A DNA stretch of 64,000 nt, taken from Adineta ricciae (Eukaryota > Rotifera > Eurotatoria > Adinetida > Adinetidae). Of this stretch, positions 48,581 to 58,585 are shown in pieces. The stretch spans positions 310,001 through 374,000 of the forward strand of contig CAJNOJ010000007.1 in NCBI GenBank assembly GCA_905250025.1. The letters run 5' to 3'. Made by a program: the position numbers and the translations under genes. Below the pieces are notes generated by a model. It saw nothing but the letters and a program-made list of their open reading frames with translations. It searched no databases and had not been told where the DNA came from. The stretch's first letter is position 1. Every line of letters starts with the position of its first letter.

Positions 48581-51572
48581 CTACGAAACCATCGTACATC
48601 ACATCACGTCGAAATACTGACCATAAACGTTTTCTTAAGGATCGAGAGAATGTTAGAAACTAGGTGCGCGGGAAACGAAAAAAAAACAAGGAGACGATCG
48701 ATTCTTAATCAGATTGATCATGAAATAAATACAAGAACTTTTGTTGTGTTTGTTTTTCAAAGAAACGTAAAATTATCCAATGTAAATGTTTCTTTTTTTC
48801 GCCTAAAAACACACGTCCAGACGTTGAACACAATTGTTCACATTAGAGCGTTTAAAAAATACATGATGACATATTGCCTGTAAAAGTCATAATGAATATC
48901 GATCTGTTCAGAGATAATTTTATGGATATCAACAACATGATAGTAAACATCGTCGTGTATATCTAACGCTGCGTTTCATGCATAATGAAATTCTTCACTG
49001 AGATATTCAATGGTTTGTTGCATACGAAAAATCACAATGACTTGTAATAATCAGCAAATATGTATCAATTTATCCTGAATCGATTTATATACATATAAAT
49101 TAATGAGTATGATTGAAAAAAAAAGTAAATTTATGCAAACTCTTTTCGAAAATGTTTGTTTTTCTTCTAAAAAATGTGAAATCACTATTTGATGAAAAGG
49201 AATAATTTAATCTTATTCACTGTCTGAAGAGGTCTTTGTCTTTGTCGATGATCTGGCGACCAGAAGAGGGATAATGTGGAATTTTACCGTAAGATGAAAT
49301 ATTTATCGTTTATCGGAGTTTCTTCGTCTGCCACACTGCTCTATTTCATTTCATTATCCGTGATTCTACAAAGTATAACTTCCTTTTCTTTTTCTGTTGG
49401 TTAGTTCCTCTTGTTATAAGATATCGATGTGATCTCTGTATCTGTGCGTAAAAATACTATTGTGTAGTTATTTTCTTCACTTTTCTTTTCTATACTCATT
49501 CTTTTCCCATTGATTCTTTAAAAGTAAAAATGAAGATGATAATGGATCGCGTATACTTCATGAATCTTAACAAGGAACATTCTTCAAGTTGTCTCGCACA
49601 AAATGCAATGCAATCCATAATAAATGCATCTACTACACATACAAATCGTCTAGCACCTCTGTCGAACTATTGAAGAATCGTAATCAAAGACATTGATTCG
49701 AAACAAGAGATAAATACAGTCTTACAGCCAGATTTATTTGGTATTGCTTGCGAAAATTTGTGAGAGCTATACATTATTCATATACACAACACGCAACTCC
49801 TGAGGACAACAACGATAAGATGATATTTTTTCAGTGCCATCTTCACGTGTTACTAAGAAAGAAATACTGTGCTATTTTTGCACATTCTATTTTTGGTCAG
49901 GAAACAGCTGGTACTGACAGTATGGGCAAGAAAAATGACTTCGTCTTGTTTTTCAATTTTTCTCGTATGCGAAACTCAACAATGGCTTCATACACGATAG
50001 ATCATCTAATCTTTTTTCATCTTCTTTTGTCCTGCATCCTCTCTGTGCTAATGATGGTCACTATTGAGTAATAACGATTATTTCGATAAAGTAACCGTGT
50101 GATTTCACCGTTTCGAATGGATTACTTGGCGAAACGTAGAATACTACGCTGTGAACCCCTCACATGAGTTTGAGTACATATGTTGAGAAAAATCGATACG
50201 AAATAGAAACAATCGTTGTTTTGTAAACAATTCCGTTCGCTTTACAATATGAACTAACATGAAAAGAATATTTTGAAAATTTGTGATTTTCTAGAAGTCT
50301 GGTCATTCAGAAGAATGGAGCTCTCGAAAATCAGAACAACTGTGGAGACTATGCTTTTCAGGTTCAGCATGATCGATTACCTCCTATGGATGAAGTTTCA
50401 GCTCGAAAGCGATTTTAAAGTTGGTGATTCTCTGTCGTAAGTGAGCTTAAAACTACATCAAATATACGCAAATGAAGAAAACTGACAATATATTGGTGAA
50501 AGACGATTTGTACCGATCAGATAGGGCGTAGAAAAGTAAAAATACAATATATACCAGAGATTTTACTGAACAATATCGAATGTTAAGATTTTGAAAGTAA
50601 ACAATGCTGAAAACAGTATAATTTAAAAGTATAAATCTTTCTTACCCTAGCCCTAACACCATCATGTACATTGCCACGATTGTTGACGTCTGCATAGTTA
50701 TGTTTTATTTCATATACACGCCTTAAATCCCATGTATATATAAATAATTCTACCATTACTTTCTTCGACTGTCTGTTGTATATCTTAATTGATGGTGAAA
50801 ATCGAATATACATTTTATATCGATTCGCAAATCTGTTCTTCCTGGGCATAGAAATCTACTGTTTACTCGTACATAGCGAGTTTTAGGTATTTCTCACGAT
50901 ATACATCATTCATACTTTCTGAGCAGTTTCTTGCATTAATTACCTCATTCTCAATGTACACCGTTCGCTATAGTAAATGGATTAAATAGTGAACAGATAA
51001 ATATGCATTGGAATCGTTACTTTTCTTTATAGTTTGAAATACTGTTAATACTCAATGACAATAGAAGATAAATCAACAGAACTGAAGTTCAAAAATATAA
51101 ACTCAGCGATCTTTTTACCGGCTCGAGCAAGTTAAATGTATTTGTACTTGGCAAAGTATCACACACACGCACATTAGTCTTGTGCTTGAACTTTCCCTAA
51201 TCGGTCGATTACATAGTACATATTTTCACAGTTCAAAACATAATTACCTTTCTCATGGCATCCAACAGAATCAGAGACACAAAAAAGCAATCAGTAGGCT
51301 TTATGAAAACAAAAAACCTCGTTAAAATGTCATTTCAAATAACTATGAAGGAACGACATTGTCATCTATCAGTCCTTGTATTTCACAATTAATTACTAAA
51401 CACTCCTATTTGTCAACGTATGTATATACAGATATTGATAGGATGAATATGGAATTAGATGGGAGGAGAGAAAAAGCAGCGTGTCTGAATATTTATCTAT
51501 ATATTTATTTTATCAAAAAAAAATGAACAATTTCATACATTAAAAAAACAAACTTCTTTTTTTTGAGTAGCT
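48581..51572. other. Three-kilobase stretch without a recognised gene
   Basis: Longest empty interval in the single-copy part. It is AT-rich, has few simple repeats, and its open frames (49748-50071, 50583-50849) show no motif or splice structure that I can support. An approximate duplicate is present: the text around 48270-48330 (tattaatattaaatgacaataaaagataaatcaa) resembles 51045-51080 (tgttaatactcaatgacaatagaagataaatcaa), both downstream of minus-strand genes, so the duplication that made local paralogues may have included flanking DNA. Confidence 0.5.
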
Positions 51573-52223
51573 CTAATTCTTACTCAAAGATTGAGTAAAT
51601 TTAAGTAATGATTCTCGTGAAAAATGTCGCTTTGGCAAGGCACTACCAAAGCCACTATCACATGATTTTTTCTTCTCATTTTCTTTTTCTTCTTCATCGT
51701 CTGAATAATCATCGAAATCGGAATCAAAATAATTTCCATAGGAAATCGAAAGGTCTTGAGTATTGCTATCTTCATCATCACTAACCGTAGATTTTAACGA
51801 AATATCATAGTTCGTATAATAATCTTGCCGTTGACAAAAAGATTTTAATAACCGACTCGATTTATCATCATCACCATACAGTGACGGATAAACTTCGTTA
51901 TGTGGTCTTAACATTGAACGATTAAACGAACCATGGATGGAATTAATCGTCGAAAGTGCTCGATCAATTTCTTCTTGCTCACTTTCTAATGTACGTTTTT
52001 GTTGCATAACATTTCTCCACGTAATTTTCGATGTCAAAGGTACTAAAGCTTTACTAACAGATTGTTCTTCTCGTTCTTGAAGATAAGCTTCTGTTCGATA
52101 TGTAAACTCATCATTAGCCGGAGAAACATTTCGAGATAAATTACACGGTGATGTCATATTCATCGGAGGAGTTTGGGGTTCATTAAATGAATTTCGACGA
52201 CTAGAAGTTAACATAAATGCCAT
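51573..52223 (-). CDS. Unrecognised acidic disordered protein, paralogue A
   Basis: Single-exon protein of 216 residues, unknown family. It shares a clear block order with the gene at 56801-57445: YRTEAYLQEREEQS, TWRNVMQQKRTLESEQEEID followed by RALSTINSIHGSFNRS, then YPSLYGDDDKS, a Ser/Asp/Glu-rich acidic stretch, and KKKSCDSGFGSALPKRHFSR. The DSGFGS fits the DSGxxS consensus of beta-TrCP phosphodegrons. The middle block (QQKRTL to FNRS) is strongly helical and probably the functional core. No signal peptide, membrane segment or known domain. It lies just downstream of the transglutaminase-like gene on the same strand. ATG 52223 is the first in a long open frame. Confidence 0.75.
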   Translation of the reverse strand: MAFMLTSSRRNSFNEPQTPPMNMTSPCNLSRNVSPANDEFTYRTEAYLQEREEQSVSKALVPLTSKITWRNVMQQKRTLESEQEEIDRALSTINSIHGSFNRSMLRPHNEVYPSLYGDDDKSSRLLKSFCQRQDYYTNYDISLKSTVSDDEDSNTQDLSISYGNYFDSDFDDYSDDEEEKENEKKKSCDSGFGSALPKRHFSRESLLKFTQSLSKN

Positions 52224-53109
52224 GTGAAGAGAGAGTATTTGCAGAAGAAGAAGAAGAATTAATCACTAAAGATGAGAAGAGTTTTTTTTTCGATATTAGT
52301 CGTCACGTTCTATGTACATCAACTATTTGTATCTGTCTTTTCTTTTACCTTTAAATAACGATTGCGTATGATCGTTACACATGAGAACACTCGCAAACCA
52401 TTCTTTTTCTAATGATTGACGAAGACAAGAAGTGACAAAAAAAAAGAATGTACAAGGGCAATGACGCAAAATGATGAGAAATATTTCAAATCAAAAACAC
52501 TACCATTAAAAAGTTAATTATTACTAACACTCGAAATTGATCAATTAAACTGTCATTTAACAATGGAATGTTGTTGAAAATGCTTAGTAATTAACTATAG
52601 TAGACGTACAATGAAGCCCACATGGTAACACTTCGAAGTTATCGATGATAAATTTCGATCGCTTGAAAATGTACAACTTTTTCTTCCTATTCAATTGAAA
52701 ATTGAACACAATAGGAAAATAATATTTTCAAAGAAGGAATCGATTCAACCTTTTATGAAGGTTTAATACACATGTTCGAGAGTATAGTTGTCAAAGATTG
52801 TTTTTACGTAATATGAAGGACCATAACAACAGCTAATCTAGAAATCAAAGGAAAAAAAGTTCGTCTGACAGGGATTGATCGACGATATGGCGACATGCTA
52901 TCCAGACAGAGTCTGATCATTACAAAGATGACTTTGAAAAATCGAAGAACAATGTCTGCTTTTGTAGTCAGTAGAAAAATACTTATTCAGTCTGTTTTAT
53001 TTGAAAAAATAAAATAAAATTGTCATTATTATACTGATTCTGTCTGTCAATAAATAAAAAAGCAATCGAGTCCGAGAGAAAAATGAAAATTGTTCATATT
53101 CCATTGAAA
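52224..53109. other. Intergenic region between transglutaminase-like gene and paralogue A
   Basis: About 0.9 kb: 3' flank of the transglutaminase-like gene and 5' flank of paralogue A, with a TTC-rich run just upstream of the paralogue start (52240-52260, complement). A polyadenylation-type aataaaataaaat lies near 53008-53022 in this strand; no gene seen. Confidence 0.5.
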
Positions 53110-56100
53110 TTATTGATTGTCGGCATTGTCTGCCGGTCGACGATCATTGGATATATCCAGACTATCAACCGATACTCGATCTTTATCGATATGAGGACGT
53201 GTTGGTATTTCCTCTATTTTATCGTCCTTATGTTCGGTTTCAGTTGGTGTAGGCTCTGTTCTTGTTTGCGTTGGACCTTCGGTTGGATGATTCATGAGAC
53301 TTGCGTCATCCATAGATGTGGACATCGGTGCTGTATCATTTGTTTTTTGATCGTCTTGATCTCGCGATGTGTCTTGATTATCCGTGCTTTCGGAGAGAGC
53401 TGGAGTGTCTTCTTTTTCAGATTTTTGATCATCCTTTGCTGGTACTTCAGGTTTCTCAGATGATTTATCTTGCTTCGCGGATGGTTCCTCTGATTTTACA
53501 GGTGTGTTAGCTAGTTGTGATGATTCTTCAATTTCTTTGGATGGCTCTTCTGATTTGTTGACTTCTTTAGGTGGCTCCTCTGGTTTTTCAGCATCTTTCG
53601 GTGACTCTTCTACATTTTGTTCATGTGGCTTTTCTTCGTTCTTCGAGGGTTCTTCAGTTACTTTAGATGGTTCATCTGTTTTCTGAGATAGACCATTTTC
53701 TTGTTCCGTTGTTTGAGTAGATTTTCTCGTAGATTCTGTCGATTGCTCGGTAGTTGCTTCAGTAGTTTTATCAGATGATTCACTTCGTTCTTTCGATACC
53801 TCTTCAAGTTGTTCTGTTGCCTCATCAATTTTTTCTTGTGATAGAGTAGGCTTGTCTGAGGTTTCTTCTGTTTTATCCTGTGTTTGATCTGATTTTTCTG
53901 TCGCTGTATCCGATTTCAGCAGTGATTCAATTGATTTCTTGCGCGTTTCTTCTGCTTTTTTGACTGGATCACGAGTTATTTCGATAGGAACCGATTGTGT
54001 CGACGAACAAAGACAATCAGCAATGAATGTCACGTAGAAACGACTGACTCCGACACGTGTCGGATGAAGTCGAACTCGTAAAACCGTCGATTCTTTAGGT
54101 GCAAATGATCGACTGGTAGAGAGCAAACAGTTAGTTTCCGTTTTTTCATACTCTCAGAAGAACTTACTTGACACGCATAACTTGATTGAGACCTAAACCA
54201 TCAATATAAACACGTCCGTTATTCAATGGACGTGAAAGTGTATTAGTAACATAGATCTTCATCAAGACTGGTTTGCCAATTTCAACCACATCTTCATTGA
54301 TCGTCTAAAGAAAGAAAGAAAGAAGATGCCAATACAACTTCGACGTATTCAAATATCTGACTAACTGGTTTAATAACGTCGTCTTTTATGAAAATAACAT
54401 TATTATCCCGTGTAAATATTTGACCAGTTTCTTTAATTTTCGAGTAAATAAAATATTTTATAACAATATTATCTTGCGGGCCGTATTTCATATATTGTTG
54501 TGGAAGAAGTTTAAACTGAACAAGTTTATCTAGACATGCAATAGGAAATCGTTCGTAAAACACTAAACGAAAACTAAGTTGAGAGAATCTTGACGAACCT
54601 TTGCCTGGTTCAAGGACTATTGTTTGGATCGGTTGATCAATGCAAGTACCTGATTTTGGACCAGCACCACTTGCAATACATATGGTCAGTGCTGTTGCAA
54701 TTGTACGTGATTCATTTGATTTGTTATGCACATTTATATCTAATTTAACAACTTCTCCGAACTATACAAACCGAAAGAAAATGTCTTTGTTATGTGAAAG
54801 AAAACAAATCTCACTCGATTTTCTTCAGATAGAAGAATCTCATAATTGACATCGTTTCTTAATCGATTGTTTAGAGTATCCCTCTCTTCAGGTGGTTCAG
54901 CTGGATTTTTATAACGATCAGTTATGTCTTCAGGTTCAAATTCATTAGTCAATGAACGAGTAATCACTTTTGTGCCAATGGGATTTTCTTCGACATCTAA
55001 TTTAAAGCAAGTCGATTGAAATTCATTTCAATCTAAGTAGACATCATACCTGATAGTTCCATATATCCATCTGGATAGACAACCCAATGTGATTTATGTC
55101 CGTTAACTGATGAAAAGATATATGGTGAATCCCATCGATAACCTAATTCACCTTTTTTCACAGTTGAAACCGGGCATGGACCCGTCCGACGTATTCCTTG
55201 GAAGAGATGTCAGTTTTAAATAGAGAAACTTTTTATTTAATCGATTCTACCTACCATCACACATAGGTACTGGTGTCGAATCAACAATTTGCCAATCTTG
55301 TTCATTATTCGGTAAATCCGATCGACGCATCCAACACTCATTCCAAACGCGAGCAGAACTAAACGAAACATTCTTCAATGAATCTCTTTTTCGAAAACTA
55401 AAGTAAATACCAAATAGTATCTGCATTCAGTTTTTGCAAAGGCCGCTGTTTTGTATCCCAATGTACATCATTGTTTGCTGTGCCATCCGTGCGACACGCT
55501 GAGTTATAAACCGTGACAACACGACACGGAATACCTAACGCTCGACTCAAAGTACAAAGTATAGCTGCATGTTGCCAGTTTGTTCCGCTTCCACCATGTA
55601 CTGATCGACAATGTGCACCAAGATAATGTTTTAATATTGCTGTACTGCTTGTTAACCCATTTTTCTCCGGCGTGACAGGTCGAACATTAAACGCCGATGA
55701 AAATATACCATTATTAGCTCCTGGATTCGAACAAATTTTCGATGCTAGAATACGAAGAATAATCGATGGGTCGACACGATTTTGCGGTGGTAATTGTGCG
55801 TTGTCAAGCAACGTCAATGCTGTATGTAAAGCCGATCGTTCGAATTGACCGAAGTACCACGGAGTGGGCTGATATTTATCGGATGAACCGAGAAAGATCT
55901 GGCCATGTTCATTCAGAACATATTCAGCTATTTGCTCAGGTGACGACAGTGCACAAGCATCTTCTTTGTTCCACGGATTAAAAAGAAAATAGATGTCCAC
56001 TTCAAAGATGAACAATTGTAAATCTTGTTTATCAATGGGTCCCTGTTCCTCTTTTTGTAATGGGCGAACTTCAAGTAATAACTAGAAAACGCCCAAATGA

Positions 56101-57964
56101 ATTCAGTCGTCATCGATCGGTTGCAACTTACCGTATATTTTCCAATAATAGCATCGGAAGGTGATTCAACTTGAAGTGATATACGGTTATTTTTCTTTTT
56201 ATCTTCTTCACCATCGGTGGGAATCTTCTTCGCCGACCAGCCATTACCGTTCGGTGGTCCATCTGCCAAAAGTCTGATTTGTGTTCGTTTCGATATCATC
56301 GACCGAGCACCTAGGAGAAAGAAGAAGAAGAAGAAGAAAGATATACGTGTTTGCTCTTTTCCCAACAGATAAACTGTACCTATAGCCAAACGAACATAGA
56401 CTTGATATTGTTCCGCTTCGAAATCTCGATTGAATGTTACCGTAAATGAGAATGGCTGCCCTCGTCGTAAAACAAGTCCAGGAATATCGTAATGACTGGT
56501 GTAATGCTCATCCATATTCTTCTTCGTGTGTATGTCAACATCAATAGGGATCAATCGTGATGCTAGAATGATAAATAAATGCGATTGTTGAGTTTCCTTT
56601 TTCTTAAGTGATCTATTTGAAAAAAGATTCGCGTCGTCTCTCTCGTTGCTCTTCTGTCTCTTTCGATAAAACGAGAAAATCGGACAAACGTAAATATGTG
56701 CGTATATGTTAGTAGTTGAAATAAATTTTAACGTGCAATGCTAGAACATCACATCGGATGTATATATATTATATACAATTTTTCAAAAAACAAGATGAGT
56801 TTAAAAAAGAGATTTGCTTGTGCGATTTAAATTTTGAGAAATCATAATGAGCGACTCTCGGGGAAAACGTCGGCGTGGCATAACACTTCCATAACCACTA
56901 TCATAAGACTTTTTCTTCTCATCATCATCAGCGTCATTTTCACTTGAGTCAGCGTCAGAATCGGTATCTTGACAGAATCCAAATGAATTCAATGTTTCTT
57001 GCGTGTGATCATGTTTCTCATCTTGCATGTAATGATGTTGACTTTGACAAAATGTTTGCATTAAGTGTGTGGATTTATCATCATCGCCATAGAGTGACGA
57101 ATAGGCTTGATTGTAAGGAATAAATAATGAACGATTGAATGATCCGTGAATGGAATCAATCGTTGAAAGTGCTCGATCGATTTCTTCTTGATCACTGTCT
57201 AATGTTCGCTTTTGTTGTACAACATTCTTCCATGTTGTTTTCGAGGAATTCAATAAAACGGTTTGATCGTTGCTTTGCTTTTCCCGGTGTTGAAGGTAAT
57301 CTTCTGTTCGGTAGGTATAATCAGTGTTTGGCTTGGCAACGATGCCAGTTTTATCGATGTGAACAACTAATGAAGGGACAGATAAGTGGTTTTCAAACAA
57401 AGAATGTTTCATGTGTGAACGTCGTGAAGAACTGATCTGAGCCATATCATATGATCTGTGTCAAGGGCTTGAATTTCTATTCTTTATTATATAGGTTCCT
57501 ATTCATTTGTTTCATGCGCATCGCTAGCCCTTTCAACGACACAATATCGTTCACATTTACCCCTACACTCAAATGAGAACGATTGATCGTTACACATGAC
57601 AACGTTCATAAACTATTCATTTTTGACAACGAGTCGTAAAAAGACAAGCGAGTAAAAACGAGTCGAGAAAAAAAAGATGTAAAAATGAAGCAATATTCTT
57701 GTTTAGTAGGTTGATTATATAAAAAAAAGAAAAGGAGAAACTGTTTTTATTTACCTAATTCGGATGAGATCGACGGTCGTTTCAAGAAGAATGGTCTGAA
57801 AGTACAAGGCAAAAAACTACAATGTCAATTGCTTCGGTGTATCATTACGTTGATGTCGCTTCGTGATCTTTGCGAGGTTTTAAAGGTGAAATGTTCGCTG
57901 TTGTCTGTTGCTTATTCATCGGAGTTGGACGTTGGAAACTACCTGTCGGTGTACGTAATGCCAT
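53110..57964 (-). CDS. Transglutaminase-like protein with substituted catalytic residues and long acidic tail
   Basis: Transglutaminases cross-link Gln to Lys through a Cys-His-Asp triad. The domain order fits the family: N-terminal beta-sandwich (YTSHYDIPGLVLRRGQPFSF), core domain (PWNKEDACALSSPEQIAEYV matching human PWC..D.VYL; RALGIPCRVVT; VWNECWMRRSDL; DWQIVDSTP), and two C-terminal beta-barrels (about 54290-55020 and 54070-54300). But the Cys motif YGQCWVFA reads SGTNWQHAA, and the His motif FHVWNE reads SARVWNE, so two of three catalytic residues are gone; the Asp is kept. After the last barrel comes an Asp/Glu/Lys/Ser/Thr-rich tail of about 270 residues ending NADNQ. The two first exons (57849-57964, 57755-57795) are joined by phase to 56562 across a 1.19-kb intron; this link is inferred. 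Confidence 0.82.
56801..57445 (-). CDS. Unrecognised acidic disordered protein, paralogue B (inside a transglutaminase intron)
   Basis: Single-exon, 214 residues, paralogue of 51573-52223. Shared blocks: YTYRTEDYLQHREKQS, TWKNVVQQKRTLDSDQEEID, RALSTIDSIHGSFNRS, YSSLYGDDDKS, an Asp/Ser-rich acidic stretch (DTDSDADSSENDADDDE), and KKKSYDSGYGSVMPRRRFPR. The DSGYGS again fits the DSGxxS degron consensus. The N-terminal 35 residues are unlike paralogue A. On the exon model for the transglutaminase-like gene it lies wholly within that gene's 56563-57754 intron, on the same strand. If the two first exons belong to another gene, it is simply the upstream neighbour. Function unknown. Confidence 0.75.
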   Translation of the reverse strand: MAQISSSRRSHMKHSLFENHLSVPSLVVHIDKTGIVAKPNTDYTYRTEDYLQHREKQSNDQTVLLNSSKTTWKNVVQQKRTLDSDQEEIDRALSTIDSIHGSFNRSLFIPYNQAYSSLYGDDDKSTHLMQTFCQSQHHYMQDEKHDHTQETLNSFGFCQDTDSDADSSENDADDDEKKKSYDSGYGSVMPRRRFPRESLIMISQNLNRTSKSLF

Positions 57965-58584
57965 TTTGTATGAGAAATACTAGAAAGAGTGTAAAGAAAG
58001 ATAAACTATCTTTCTTTAGGTGTTTTATTTTTGATAAATAGCTAAAATGGTTATTTATATGTGTTTTTCTGTGATTTGTAAATATGTGGTTCGGTTTTCG
58101 AAAATGAATGAGTGGCGATATTAATTAGACGAAAATGTTTCTGAGTGTGTTTACATTTCTCCCTTTTTTTATCATTTGTTGTTTTTTGACCTTCAGTTAT
58201 GTCTAATAATCAAAAGTTTTAATAGGCAAGCAAAACGAAAGACACAGTTATTAACATCGATGTACATGGACTTTTTCTTCTCTTGTTCTCGCTACGAATT
58301 ATATTTGATTTTTATTGATTTTAATGAAATAGACCTTGTCAAATGATTTCTTCTTCGTCATCAATTTAATGAGAATTAATTTGAAAAGAAAAAAAAAACG
58401 AATAAGAAGAGAACTTTTATTTGTATTCTTTGCAAATAGGAGCAATTTGTAGATCAAGAAAGTAACAGACACCGATCAATATCAGCTAGGTGATGGAGTG
58501 AACCGATTGCATTGATTCTACCATGACGATTGTTTTAATAGTGATGCTTATCATTTTATATCCGTACCGTAATCATATTTTCAT
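57965..58584. other. Stretch between transglutaminase-like 5' end and the PEX5 break
   Basis: About 0.6 kb. An acceptor-like ctttctag stands 15 nt before the transglutaminase start (complement of 57980-57981). The rest is AT-rich without coding signal. The missing PEX5 C-terminus (last TPR and C-terminal helices) is not here in any frame that I could find. Confidence 0.55.
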
Positions 58585-58585
58585 N
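58585..58585. other. Undetermined base inside PEX5
   Basis: Single N. PEX5 homology runs up to LSPGFVRA immediately before it and stops after it, so this is probably a contig join or collapsed gap rather than a plain unread base. Confidence 0.7.

Noticed and set aside
53083-53463. Hydrophobic 126-codon frame on the plus strand
   Set aside because: It is the antisense shadow of the acidic tail of the transglutaminase-like gene.
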